In this document: one piece after another, positions 16,714 through 26,879 of the stretch
Position numbering within the stretch: the stretch's first letter is position 1
Layout of the letters: every line of letters starts with the position of its first letter
From: Pseudomonas rubra
Lineage (GTDB): Bacteria > Pseudomonadota > Gammaproteobacteria > Pseudomonadales > Pseudomonadaceae
Direction of reading: 5' to 3'
Assembly (NCBI RefSeq): GCF_028656935.1
Contig: NZ_JAMDGZ010000013.1
Span: forward strand, 62,001 to 126,000
Length of the DNA: 64,000 nt
Translations under genes and position numbers: made by a program
Notes under the pieces: model-generated
Told to the model about the DNA's origin: nothing
The model's input: the letters and a program-made list of their open reading frames with translations, nothing else
Databases searched by the model: none

Positions 16714-17001
16714 TTACTCGATGACTTTCGGAACCAGGTACAGGCCGTTTTCCGTCGCCGGGGCGATGGCCTGGTAGCTGTCGCGATGGTTACTTTCTGT
16801 TACCACATCGGCGCGCAGGCGCTGAGTGGCTTCCAGAGGGTGGGCCAATGGCTCGATGCCAGTGGTGTCGACCGCTTGCATCTGGTCGACCAGTCCAAGA
16901 ATACTGTTCAGGGCATCGGTAGTGCGTGGCAGATCGCCTTCATTCAGGCCAAGTCGGGCCAGATGAGCGATCTTTTCCACGTCGCAGCGTTCAAGCGCCA
17001 T
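16714..17001 (-). CDS. gatC: Aspartyl/glutamyl-tRNA amidotransferase subunit C
   Basis: 95 residues; GatC opening [20 protein letters not shown] and the conserved [21 protein letters not shown] belt that wraps the GatA/GatB interface. It stabilises the complex rather than catalysing. First gene of gatCAB; start ATG at 16999-17001 has CAGGAGAT before it. Divergent from mreB with 202 bases between, which must hold promoters for both directions. Confidence 0.96.
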   Translation of the reverse strand: MALERCDVEKIAHLARLGLNEGDLPRTTDALNSILGLVDQMQAVDTTGIEPLAHPLEATQRLRADVVTESNHRDSYQAIAPATENGLYLVPKVIE

Positions 17002-17191
17002 GGGGATCTCCTGGGAAAACAGAAACGGATTTGCTCCGCGAAAAGGAACATGCTGGCAATATTACGGTCATAAGGCCGCGATCATGTGCAGGCTTGCTCG
17101 GAAAAACAGCCAATTTAACATATTGGTGCCTTGCCCAAAATCCCCGCCGTTGTTAGAGTTTGCCGCACTTTTTTACCCACGCGTTGCCTAG

Positions 17192-18241
<1,050 letters not shown>

Positions 18242-18271
18242 GCTGGCGCTTGCAGTTCACGCCGCCCGGTT

Positions 18272-18300
18272 TACAGGTAGTGCCCACAGTGCTACCTGTA
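18272..18300 (+). other. Hairpin between mreB and mreC
   Basis: TACAGGTAG (18272-18280) faces CTACCTGTA (18292-18300), a perfect 9-bp stem; in RNA it can extend through U-G and G-U pairs toward a 5-base loop. No uridine run follows, so it is not a classical terminator; it may be an mRNA-processing or stabilising structure. Confidence 0.5.
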
Positions 18301-18311
18301 TGTGCTGGGCT

Positions 18312-18334
18312 GACGTCCGTGTGGGCGTCGTTTT
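18312..18334 (+). terminator. Possible weak terminator/attenuator between mreB and mreC
   Basis: GACGTCC-gtgt-GGGCGTC (18312-18329, one T-G pair) is followed by GTTTT. The stem is short and the U run only four bases, so partial termination that lowers mreCD relative to mreB is the most that can be proposed. Confidence 0.35.
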
Positions 18335-18408
18335 CCGTCAATCCGCAAGCAGGCCGGTGCGTTGCCGTATGAATGACCTCTTGAATCGTCGTCCACGAGG
18401 AGCGGCCC

Positions 18409-19449
18409 ATTAAACCGCTTTTCGCCAAGGGCCCTTCGCTGGGCGTACGCCTGCTCGTGCTGGTTGTGCTGTCGATCACCCTGATGGTGGTCGATGCGCG
18501 CTTTACTCTGCTCAAGCCTTTTCGCAGTCAGATGGGCCTGGTGCTGATGCCGTCCTACCTGGTCACCGATCTGCCCCAGCGGCTGTGGCAGGGGGTTGCC
18601 AGCCAGTTTGGCAGCCGTACCGAGCTTGCCGCCGAAAACGAGAAACTCAAGACCGAAGCCTTGCTGTTGCAAGGTCGCCTGCAGAAGCTGGCGGCCCTGA
18701 CCGAGCAGAACGTGCGCCTGCGCGAGCTGCTCAACTCCTCGGCGCTGGTCAACGAGAAAGTCGAAGTTGCCGAGCTGATCGGCGTCGACCCCAATCCTTT
18801 CACCCACCGGATCTTGATCAACAAGGGCGAGCGCGATGGCGTGGTCCTCGGTCAGCCGGTGCTCGACGCACGTGGCCTGATGGGCCAGGTGGTCGAACTG
18901 ATGCCGTACACAGCTCGTGTATTGCTGCTCACCGACACGACCCACAGCATTCCGGTGCAGGTCAACCGCAATGGTCTGCGGGCGATTGCCAGTGGTACTG
19001 GCAACCCCGAGCGCCTCGAATTGCGCCACGTTGCCGACACCGCCGACATCAAGGAAGGCGACCTGCTGGTCAGCTCCGGCCTGGGCCAGCGCTTCCCGGC
19101 CGGCTACCCGGTGGCCACGGTCAAGGAAGTGATCCACGATTCCGGCCAGCCGTTTGCCATTGTCCGGGCGATCCCGACCGCGGCGCTCAACCGCAGTCGC
19201 TACCTGCTGCTGGTGTTCACCGACAGCAGGTCGCCCGAGCAGCGTGCCAGCGATGCCGCGATTGCCCAGGAAGAGGCTGATCGCCAGGGCCTGCCGGGTG
19301 CTGCCAGCGCTACAGTGCCTGCCACCGCACCGGCACTGGTACCTAGTGCGGCAGTGCCGTCCCCGGCAGTTGCCGTGCCAGCAGTGCCAGCCCCGGCCGC
19401 ACCTGCTGCTACACCCGGTGCGCCGGTCATTTCCCGGGAGAGACACTGA
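18409..19449 (+). CDS. mreC: Rod-shape protein MreC, ATT start codon
   Basis: 346 residues. An inner-membrane helix (VRLLVLVVLSITLMVVDARF), a coiled coil at about residues 65-110 (LAAENEKLKTEALLLQGRLQ) and the two-barrel periplasmic MreC domain. The first residues encoded from the ATT at 18409 are (M)KPLFAKGPSLGVRL, matching E. coli MreC MKPIFSRGPSLQIRL, with GAGGAG eight bases upstream (six-base spacer GCGGCC plus C). No ATG/GTG/TTG gives these residues; the next usable start, GTG 18457, would remove 16 of them. The C-terminal 50 residues are an Ala/Pro/Val-rich low-complexity tail. Scaffold of the elongasome, stop overlaps mreD by one base. Confidence 0.93.
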   Translation: MKPLFAKGPSLGVRLLVLVVLSITLMVVDARFTLLKPFRSQMGLVLMPSYLVTDLPQRLWQGVASQFGSRTELAAENEKLKTEALLLQGRLQKLAALTEQNVRLRELLNSSALVNEKVEVAELIGVDPNPFTHRILINKGERDGVVLGQPVLDARGLMGQVVELMPYTARVLLLTDTTHSIPVQVNRNGLRAIASGTGNPERLELRHVADTADIKEGDLLVSSGLGQRFPAGYPVATVKEVIHDSGQPFAIVRAIPTAALNRSRYLLLVFTDSRSPEQRASDAAIAQEEADRQGLPGAASATVPATAPALVPSAAVPSPAVAVPAVPAPAAPAATPGAPVISRERH

Positions 19450-19937
19450 TGGTAAGCACCCGCAACAGTAATGGCTGGGTCGTCTGGTTGAGCTTTGCGA
19501 TCGGCATGCTGCTGAGCGTGTCGCCGATGCCAGCATTCGCCGAAGTATTCCGGCCGATGTGGCTGGCACTGCTGCTGGCGTTCTGGACCCTGGCGCTGCC
19601 GCACCGGGTGGGCATGACTACCGCGTTCGTCCTGGGCCTGGCCGAGGATGTGCTTTATGGCACCCTGTTGGGGCAGAACGCCCTGGTGCTGACCCTGATC
19701 ACCTTCCTGGTGCTGTCGTTGCAACAGCGCCTGCGCATGTTCCCGATGTGGCAGCAAAGCCTGGTGATCCTGGTGATCTTCGGTATCGCGCAGTTGATCC
19801 AGCTGTGGCTCAGTGCCCTGACCGGCAATCGCCTGCCGACCCTGGCGCTGATCTGGTCGGCGGTCATCAGTGCCTTGCTCTGGCCGTGGATCAGTTATGG
19901 CCTGCGCGGTCTGCGCCGACGCCTGAGCATCAACTGA
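19449..19937 (+). CDS. mreD: Rod-shape protein MreD
   Basis: 162 residues with five to six hydrophobic helices (WVVWLSFAIGMLLSVSPMPA onward), the MreD pattern including GLAEDVLYGTLLGQNALVL. Inner-membrane partner of MreC in the elongasome. Its ATG overlaps the mreC stop (TGATG), so translation is coupled. maf follows after 35 bases in the same direction, as in most pseudomonads. Confidence 0.94.
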   Translation: MVSTRNSNGWVVWLSFAIGMLLSVSPMPAFAEVFRPMWLALLLAFWTLALPHRVGMTTAFVLGLAEDVLYGTLLGQNALVLTLITFLVLSLQQRLRMFPMWQQSLVILVIFGIAQLIQLWLSALTGNRLPTLALIWSAVISALLWPWISYGLRGLRRRLSIN

Positions 19938-19972
19938 GCACTCGCATTCGACGCTGACAGGGAGACGTCAAG

Positions 19973-20575
19973 ATGACCCTGCTGTACCTGGCCTCTGGCT
20001 CGCCACGCCGCCGTGAGTTGCTGACCCAGATCGGTATTGCCTTTACTTCGTTCAGCGCCGCGATCGACGAAACGCCCCTGGCCGCCGAGTCGGCCGAGGC
20101 TTATGTCGAGCGTCTGGCGCGGGAAAAGGCCGCTGCCGGCCTTGCGTCCTTGCCTGCCGATACGGAGCAACCGCTGGCGGTACTGGGTGCCGACACCGCA
20201 GTGGTGCTCGACGGTCAAATCCTCGGCAAACCAGAAAACCGCGAAGATGCCCTGGCCATGCTGGCGGCGCTCTCGGGGCGCGTGCATCAGGTGCTGACTG
20301 CGGTTGCCGTGGCCGACCATCAGCGCTGCCTGAGCATCAATGTCAGCAGCCGCGTGCTATTTCGCTCCATCAGTGCCGAGGAAGCCCACGCTTACTGGGA
20401 CAGTGGCGAACCGTCTGACAAGGCTGGCAGCTACGCCATTCAGGGCCTTGGCGCGGTTTTCGTGGAGCGTCTTGAAGGCAGCTATTCCGCCGTGGTCGGC
20501 CTGCCGCTGAACGAAACCGCCAAGCTGCTCGATCAATTCGGTATCCCCTGTTGGCAGCGTCTGCCGGCCCGTTGA
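19973..20575 (+). CDS. maf: Maf-family nucleoside triphosphate pyrophosphatase (dTTP/UTP type)
   Basis: 200 residues. Maf motifs: [19 protein letters not shown] with the S-x-R-R-x-E core, [19 protein letters not shown], and the [20 protein letters not shown] segment with conserved Asp/Lys/Gln. E. coli YhdE, the homologue next to mreBCD and rng, hydrolyses dTTP, UTP and modified nucleotides. Start ATG at 19973 has GGGAGACG upstream. Runs between mreD and rng on the plus strand. Confidence 0.94.
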   Translation: MTLLYLASGSPRRRELLTQIGIAFTSFSAAIDETPLAAESAEAYVERLAREKAAAGLASLPADTEQPLAVLGADTAVVLDGQILGKPENREDALAMLAALSGRVHQVLTAVAVADHQRCLSINVSSRVLFRSISAEEAHAYWDSGEPSDKAGSYAIQGLGAVFVERLEGSYSAVVGLPLNETAKLLDQFGIPCWQRLPAR

Positions 20576-20655
20576 GCGAGGATTAGGCACAACCGCGCTA
20601 GCCAGTCGCCCGTGGGCGATCCATCATTACTGAAGTCCTTTGACGAGAGCCTGCC

Positions 20656-22113
20656 ATGAGTGAAGAGATTCTGATCAACATCACACCGATGGAATCACGC
20701 GTGGCGGTTGTGGAAAACGGAGTGCTGCAGGAAGTGCACGTCGAGCGCACCCAGCGCCGCGGCATCGTCGGCAATATCTACAAAGGCAAGGTGGTACGGG
20801 TGCTGCCGGGCATGCAGGCGGCGTTCGTCGACATCGGCCTGGACCGTGCCGCCTTCATTCATGCGTCGGAAATCTCCCTGCGTGAAGGCCAGGCAGTCGA
20901 GAGCATCAGCGCCCTGGTTCATGATGGGCAGAGCCTGGTGGTGCAGGTGACCAAGGACCCGATCGGCTCCAAGGGCGCGCGCTTGACCACCCAGTTGTCG
21001 ATCCCCTCCCGTTACCTGGTGTATATGCCGCGCACCAGCCATGTCGGTATTTCGCTGAAGATCGAAGACGAAGGCGAGCGTGAGCGCCTCAAGCAGGTGG
21101 TCACCGACTGCATCGCCCAGGAAAATATCCAGGACGCTGGCGGTTTCATCCTGCGGACCGCCGCTGAAGGCGCTGGCGCCGAAGAAATTCTCATGGACAT
21201 CCGCTACCTGCGCAGGCTTTGGGAGCAGATCGGCACTCAGATCAAGACGGTCGGTGCGCCCACCGAAATCTATGAAGACCTCGGCCTTGCGTTGCGAACC
21301 CTGCGCGACCTGGTCAACCCGAAGATTGAAAAGATCCGCATCGACTCACGGGAGACCTTCCAGAAAACCACGCAGTTCGTCGCCGAACTGATGCCCGAAC
21401 TTGCCGAGCGTCTGGAACATTACCCGGGAGAGCGGCCGATCTTCGACCTCTATGGCGTCGAAGACGAGATTCAGCGTGCCCTCGATCGCAAGGTGCCGCT
21501 CAAGTCCGGTGGCTATCTGGTCGTCGACCCGGCTGAAGCAATGACCACCATCGACGTCAACACCGGTGCATTCGTCGGTCATCGCAACCTTGAAGAAACC
21601 ATTTTCAAGACCAATCTGGAAGCGGCTACCGCCATTGCCCGGCAACTGCGCCTGCGCAACATCGGCGGGATCATTATCATCGACTTCATCGATATGGAGG
21701 ACGAGGAGCACCAGCGTCAGGTACTGCGTACCCTGGAAAAGCAGCTGGAGCGCGATCACGCCAAGACCAACATCATCGGCATCACCGAGCTGGGTCTGGT
21801 GCAGATGACCCGCAAGCGCACCCGTGAAAGCCTCGAGCAGGTCTTGTGTGAGCCCTGCTTCTGCTGCCATGGGCGCGGTAAGCTGAAAACCCCAGAGACA
21901 GTCTGTTACGAGATTTTTCGCGAGATCCTCCGCGAAGCCCGAGCCTATCAGGCTGAAGGCTATAGGGTACTGGCCAACCAGAAGGTGGTGGATCGCCTGC
22001 TGGACGAAGAATCGGGCAACGTTGCCGAGCTTGAAGCGTTCATCGGTCGAACCATTCGCTTCCAGGTCGAGTCCATGTACTCCCAGGAACAATACGATGT
22101 GGTGCTCCTCTGA
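20656..22113 (+). CDS. rng: Ribonuclease G
   Basis: 485 residues, normal length for RNase G. N-terminal S1 RNA-binding domain (GNIYKGKVVRVLPGMQAAFV), RNase E/G catalytic domain with the metal-binding aspartates at about residues 300 (TTIDVNTGAFVG) and 343 (IIIIDFIDM), and the zinc-link cysteines near residue 398 (CEPCFCCHGRG). It matures 16S rRNA 5' ends and degrades certain mRNAs. The long C-terminal scaffold of RNase E is absent. Located after maf and before yhdP, an operon-like order shared with E. coli. Confidence 0.96.
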   Translation: MSEEILINITPMESRVAVVENGVLQEVHVERTQRRGIVGNIYKGKVVRVLPGMQAAFVDIGLDRAAFIHASEISLREGQAVESISALVHDGQSLVVQVTKDPIGSKGARLTTQLSIPSRYLVYMPRTSHVGISLKIEDEGERERLKQVVTDCIAQENIQDAGGFILRTAAEGAGAEEILMDIRYLRRLWEQIGTQIKTVGAPTEIYEDLGLALRTLRDLVNPKIEKIRIDSRETFQKTTQFVAELMPELAERLEHYPGERPIFDLYGVEDEIQRALDRKVPLKSGGYLVVDPAEAMTTIDVNTGAFVGHRNLEETIFKTNLEAATAIARQLRLRNIGGIIIIDFIDMEDEEHQRQVLRTLEKQLERDHAKTNIIGITELGLVQMTRKRTRESLEQVLCEPCFCCHGRGKLKTPETVCYEIFREILREARAYQAEGYRVLANQKVVDRLLDEESGNVAELEAFIGRTIRFQVESMYSQEQYDVVLL

Positions 22114-22201
22114 CGCGGTCTGACCCACAATCCGCACGGTCCGGGCTGGCAAAGTGCCGGGTTGCGGCCATAGTCAAGGCAGGACCTGGAGGGCCATTGG
22201 C

Positions 22202-25200
22202 ATGCAACGACTGATGCGCGTTCTCGGCGCCTTGACCCGCTGGGGGCTGGGTGTCAGCGCCTTGCTGGCGATAGTGGTGGCGTTGTATGTCAGCCTCGGT
22301 CGGCAATTCATACCGCTGGTGGCCGAATATCGCGCCGAGGTCGAGGACAAGGCCGAGCAGGCCCTGGGCCTGCCGGTGCATATCGGCGCCCTGGAAGGGC
22401 ATTGGAGCGGCCTGGCGCCGATTGTACGGGTCCGTGATATCCAGATCGGGGAAGGCCCCGGCGCCTTGCGCCTGGACGGCGTCAAGCTGGTGCCCGACCT
22501 TTGGGCCAGCCTTACCGAGCGCCAGTTGCGCCTGGCCAATCTCGAAGTCGGCGGCCTGCAACTGAGCCTGCGCGAAGATGAGCGCGGTGCCTGGGCCCTT
22601 GAAGGCTTGCCGAAAAAGGACGATCAGCCACTGGATCCGGAGCAGTTGCTGAGACGCATGCAAGTCGTCTCCAGAGTCACGGTGGTCGACAGCCAGGTGA
22701 CCCTGGAACCCTTCCAGCGCGAGCCGCTGACCCTTACCTACGTCAACCTGGGCTTGCAGACCGGCAGCGTGCGCCAGCGCCTGGATGCACGGCTGACCTT
22801 GCCTGATGGCCAGCCGCTGGCGTTGAGCCTGCGCAGCCGCATCCGCCCCAGCCAGTGGCGCGACGCTGAGGTTGATGCTTACTTGAGCCTGCCGCAAAGC
22901 GACTGGGTGCGCTGGCTGCCGCCGCAGATGCTGGGCCAGTGGCAAGCCGCCGAACTACGCGCGGGCGGTGAGTTCTGGGTGAATTGGGGCAAGGGCCAAC
23001 TGCAGGCCGCCACGGTTCGTCTCAACGCGCCGGAGCTGCGTGGCAACTACACCGGGCGCAAGCCGGTACAGATCGACAACCTGGCCCTTAATGCCTGGTT
23101 TGGGCGAGGCAAGCAGGGTATCGAGGTACAGGTCGACTCCCTGGCCGTGAGCCTGGGCAAGACCCGCTGGGAGTCTCATCTGCAACTCAAGCAGACGCTG
23201 GCTGGTGAGGCCGGCGAAGAGACCTGGGCGATCCAGGCCGATCGCCTGGACCTGACCCCGGTAACCCCGCTGATCGAAGCGCTGGCACCACTGCCGGAAA
23301 AACTGATGGCGGTGGTCGATGGCCTCAAGGTCACTGGCGCGTTGCGCAATGTCAGCCTGCAGGTTCGCCCCCACGCCACGGGTGACCAGCGCCTGAGCTT
23401 TGCCGCCAACCTTGAACGGGTCGGCTTTGATGCCTATCACGGTGCGCCGGCGGCCGGCAATGTCAGTGGCAGCATCAGCGGCGACCTTGGTCAGGGCGAA
23501 CTTCGCCTGGATACCGACGCCTTCATGCTGCACCTGTACCCGATCTTCGAAAAACCCTGGCATTACCAAAAGGCCAACGCGCGCCTGACCTGGCGCCTGG
23601 ACCAGGAAGGTTTCACCTTGATCGCGCCCTACCTCAAAGTGCTGGGTGAAGAGGGCAAGATCGCCGGGGATTTCCTCATTCGCCTGTTGTTCGATGAAAC
23701 CCGCGAAGACTACATGGACCTGCGGGTCGGCCTGCTCGAGGGTGACGGACGCTATACCGCCAAGTACTTGCCCGAAGTCCTCAGCCCGACGCTGGACCAG
23801 TGGCTGCGCACGGCAATCCTCAAGGGGGCGGTCGACGAAGGCTATTTCCAGTACCAGGGCTCGCTCAATCACGGTGCTGCCGAACAGGCCCGCAGTATCA
23901 GCCTGTTCTTCAAGGTGCACGACGCCGCGCTGGACTTCCAGCCTGGCTGGCCGCAGGTGCAGAAGGTCGCAGGCGATGTGTTTATCGACGACGATGGCGT
24001 ACGTATCAAGGCGCAAAGCGGGCAGTTGCTCACTACCTTGGTGCGTAACGTCGAGGTCAACATTCCCCACGTCGCCGCCGGTGAACACAATCATCTTTAC
24101 CTGGACGGTGAATTCGACGGAGGGCTTGGCGACGGCCTGAAGATTCTCCAGGACGCACCTATCGGGACCGGGCCGCTGTTCGCCGGCTGGGAGGGTGAGG
24201 GCAGCCTCAAGGGCAAGTTGAAACTGGATATTCCTCTGGCCAAAGGTCAGCAGCCCAAGGTAGTGGTCGATTTCGACACCCGCGATGCGCGGCTGAAAAT
24301 TGCCGCACCGGCCCTGGAGCTAAACCAGCTCAAGGGTGACTTTCGCTTCGACTTCGACAAGGGCCTGAGTGGCGAGAACATCAGCGCACGGGCGTTCGAC
24401 AAGCCGATCACGGCGCAGATTGTGGCCGAAGGAAAGCCGGGGCAGTTGCAGACCCGGGTCAACGCCAAGGGTCAGATGCCCCTGAAGGCGCTGACCGACT
24501 GGCTGCAGGTCAAGCAGGCCCTGCCGCTGTCGGGCGAGCTGCCTTATCAGTTGCAGGTCAGCCTGGGCAGCCGCGACAACCAGTTGACGGTCGATTCCAG
24601 CCTCAAGGGCCTGGCGGTGGACTTGCCGGCGCCTTTTGGCAAAGCCGCCAACGAAACCCGCAACAGCCAGTTCAGCATGAGCCTTCAGGGGGCGGAGCGG
24701 CGTTTCAACGTCACTTACGCCGATGTCGCCAAGGCGATCTATGCCGCGCCCATGGACAAGCTCGACCAGGGCCGTGGCGAAGTGCTGTTCGGCGCTGGCA
24801 CGCCGCAGTTACCCAGCGGCCAGGGCCTGCGGGTACGTGGGCGCCTGGCGGAACTGGATCTGGAACCCTGGCAGAAGCAGCTTGATCGCGTTGCCGGCAA
24901 CGATCCGGGCGGCAGTGCCAAGCAGATGCTGCGGGGCGTCGACCTGAGTATCGGCCAGCTCAAGGGCTTCGGCCTGAACCTGGCTCAGGCGGTGGTGCGG
25001 GTGGACCGCGGCAGTAATCTGTGGGCCTTACGCCTGGACAGCAAGGAGGTCATCGGCAACGCACGCATCCCGGATGCCAAGGGTGCGCCGATGGTGATCA
25101 ACCTGCAGACCATTCATCTGCCGGCTGCCGACCCCGCTGAAGCATCCTCGGATGATGGCCCGGACCCGATGGCCAGCATCGATCCGCGCAAGATTCCAGC

Positions 25201-26017
25201 CGTCGACCTGACTATCGAAAAGCTGTTTCGCGGTGACGACTCGCTCGGCAGCTGGGCGGTAAAAATTCGCCCGACCGCCAAGGGTATCGCCCTCAATGAC
25301 CTGGACGTCAGCGTCAAAGGTTTGCAGATCGATGGCAATGGCGGTTGGGAAGGTGCGCCGGGGGCCAGTTCCAGTTGGTACAAGGGGCGCCTTGAAGGCA
25401 AGAACCTGGCCGACATCCTCAAGGCCTGGAACTTTGCCCCGACCGTCACCAGCCGTGATTTTCGCCTGGACGTCGATGGGCGCTGGCCCGGCTCGCCCGC
25501 CTGGGTCGGGCTCAAACGATTTTCCGGCAGCCTCGATGCCGCCCTGCGCAAAGGTCAGTTCGTCGAGGTGGAAGGCGGGGCTCAGGCCCTGCGGGTGTTC
25601 GGCCTGCTGAACTTCAACTCGATCGGCCGGCGCCTGCGCCTGGACTTCTCCGACCTGCTCGACAAAGGCTTGAGCTACGATCGGGTCAAGGGCCTGTTGG
25701 TGGCCAGCGAAGGGGTTTACGTCACTCGCGAACCGATCACCCTGACCGGCCCGTCGAGCAATCTTGAGCTCGACGGCACCCTGGACATGGTCCGCGACCG
25801 GGTCGACGCCAACCTGCTGGTGACCCTGCCGGTGACCAACAACCTGCCGATTGCCGCACTGATTGTCGGCGCGCCGGCCATTGGCGGGGCACTGTTCCTG
25901 GTTGATCGGTTGCTCGGTGATCGGGTGGCCCGTTACGCCAGCGTGCATTATCGCGTCGAGGGCCCGTGGAAAGAGCCTAAGATTAGCTTTATCAAACCTT
26001 TCGAAAAATCGCGTTAG
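22202..26017 (+). CDS. yhdP: YhdP-family AsmA-like bridge protein for phospholipid transport to the outer membrane
   Basis: 1271 residues. One N-terminal membrane helix (WGLGVSALLAIVVALYVSLG), then a very long periplasmic beta-rich DUF3971/AsmA-type region and a C-terminal AsmA2 part ending near FIKPFEKSR. YhdP, TamB and YdbH form hydrophobic-groove bridges that carry phospholipids from the inner to the outer membrane. Start ATG at 22202 (MQRLMRVLGALTRWG) is preceded by CTGGAGGGCCATTGG; upstream in-frame codons lack a ribosome site. Stop is eight bases before the nitrilase-family gene, so they are probably co-transcribed. Confidence 0.92.
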   Translation: MQRLMRVLGALTRWGLGVSALLAIVVALYVSLGRQFIPLVAEYRAEVEDKAEQALGLPVHIGALEGHWSGLAPIVRVRDIQIGEGPGALRLDGVKLVPDLWASLTERQLRLANLEVGGLQLSLREDERGAWALEGLPKKDDQPLDPEQLLRRMQVVSRVTVVDSQVTLEPFQREPLTLTYVNLGLQTGSVRQRLDARLTLPDGQPLALSLRSRIRPSQWRDAEVDAYLSLPQSDWVRWLPPQMLGQWQAAELRAGGEFWVNWGKGQLQAATVRLNAPELRGNYTGRKPVQIDNLALNAWFGRGKQGIEVQVDSLAVSLGKTRWESHLQLKQTLAGEAGEETWAIQADRLDLTPVTPLIEALAPLPEKLMAVVDGLKVTGALRNVSLQVRPHATGDQRLSFAANLERVGFDAYHGAPAAGNVSGSISGDLGQGELRLDTDAFMLHLYPIFEKPWHYQKANARLTWRLDQEGFTLIAPYLKVLGEEGKIAGDFLIRLLFDETREDYMDLRVGLLEGDGRYTAKYLPEVLSPTLDQWLRTAILKGAVDEGYFQYQGSLNHGAAEQARSISLFFKVHDAALDFQPGWPQVQKVAGDVFIDDDGVRIKAQSGQLLTTLVRNVEVNIPHVAAGEHNHLYLDGEFDGGLGDGLKILQDAPIGTGPLFAGWEGEGSLKGKLKLDIPLAKGQQPKVVVDFDTRDARLKIAAPALELNQLKGDFRFDFDKGLSGENISARAFDKPITAQIVAEGKPGQLQTRVNAKGQMPLKALTDWLQVKQALPLSGELPYQLQVSLGSRDNQLTVDSSLKGLAVDLPAPFGKAANETRNSQFSMSLQGAERRFNVTYADVAKAIYAAPMDKLDQGRGEVLFGAGTPQLPSGQGLRVRGRLAELDLEPWQKQLDRVAGNDPGGSAKQMLRGVDLSIGQLKGFGLNLAQAVVRVDRGSNLWALRLDSKEVIGNARIPDAKGAPMVINLQTIHLPAADPAEASSDDGPDPMASIDPRKIPAVDLTIEKLFRGDDSLGSWAVKIRPTAKGIALNDLDVSVKGLQIDGNGGWEGAPGASSSWYKGRLEGKNLADILKAWNFAPTVTSRDFRLDVDGRWPGSPAWVGLKRFSGSLDAALRKGQFVEVEGGAQALRVFGLLNFNSIGRRLRLDFSDLLDKGLSYDRVKGLLVASEGVYVTREPITLTGPSSNLELDGTLDMVRDRVDANLLVTLPVTNNLPIAALIVGAPAIGGALFLVDRLLGDRVARYASVHYRVEGPWKEPKISFIKPFEKSR

Positions 26018-26025
26018 GAGCCGGC

Positions 26026-26877
26026 ATGAAGTCAGCGGTCATCCAGATGGTCAGCCAGAGCGACGTTCCGGCCAACCTGGAACGAGCCCGGCAGTTGCTC
26101 GAGCAGGCCGCCGAAGGAGGCGCCCGGCTGGCGGTACTGCCGGAGAACTTCGCCGCCATGGGCCGGCGCGACGCCGCCGCAATCGGCCGCGCCGAAGCCC
26201 GGGGAGCAGGCCCGATCCTGCCCTGGTTGAAACAGACCGCCTGCGACCTCAGGTTATGGATAGTAGCGGGTACCTTGCCGTTGCCGCCGGTCGGCCAGCC
26301 CGAGGCCAAGTCCCATGCCTGTTCGTTGTTGATCGACGAACACGGCGAGCAGGTGGCGCGCTACGACAAGCTGCACCTGTTCGATGTCGATGTCGCGGAT
26401 AACCGCGGCCGCTATCGGGAATCGGACGATTATGCCCACGGCAGCCAGGTGGTGGTCGCTGATACCCCAGTTGGGCGTCTGGGCCTGAGCGTGTGTTATG
26501 ACCTGCGCTTTCCCGAGCTGTACAGCGCTCTGCGCGAGGCCGGGGCCGAACTGATCAGCGCGCCATCGGCCTTTACCGCAGTGACCGGTGCGGCGCACTG
26601 GGAGGTGCTGATCAGGGCGCGGGCTATCGAAACCCAATGCTACCTCCTGGCCGCAGCCCAGGGCGGAATGCACCCGGGGCCACGGGAAACCTATGGTCAT
26701 GCGGCGATCGTCGACCCCTGGGGGCGGATCGTCGCCGAACAGGACAATGGCGAAGCCGTGCTGCTGAGCGAGCGCGACAGCAGCGAACAGGCGTCCATTC
26801 GGGCGCGGATGCCGGTGACCTTGCACCGGCGCTTTTTCTCGCAGGACGCTTTGCGGCCTGCGCACACCTCGGAGTGA
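26026..26877 (+). CDS. Carbon-nitrogen hydrolase (Nit1-like, probable deaminated-glutathione amidase)
   Basis: 283 residues with the complete nitrilase catalytic triad: Glu40 ([11 protein letters not shown]), Lys115 (RYDKLHLFD) and Cys157 ([13 protein letters not shown]). The context after yhdP and before tldD is conserved in Pseudomonas. The Nit1/YbeM subgroup hydrolyses deaminated glutathione, a metabolite-repair reaction; the assignment to that subgroup comes from overall pattern ([22 protein letters not shown]) and is not certain. Start ATG at 26026 with TAGGAGCC ahead. tldD starts three bases after the stop. Confidence 0.9.
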   Translation: MKSAVIQMVSQSDVPANLERARQLLEQAAEGGARLAVLPENFAAMGRRDAAAIGRAEARGAGPILPWLKQTACDLRLWIVAGTLPLPPVGQPEAKSHACSLLIDEHGEQVARYDKLHLFDVDVADNRGRYRESDDYAHGSQVVVADTPVGRLGLSVCYDLRFPELYSALREAGAELISAPSAFTAVTGAAHWEVLIRARAIETQCYLLAAAQGGMHPGPRETYGHAAIVDPWGRIVAEQDNGEAVLLSERDSSEQASIRARMPVTLHRRFFSQDALRPAHTSE

Positions 26878-26879
26878 CT

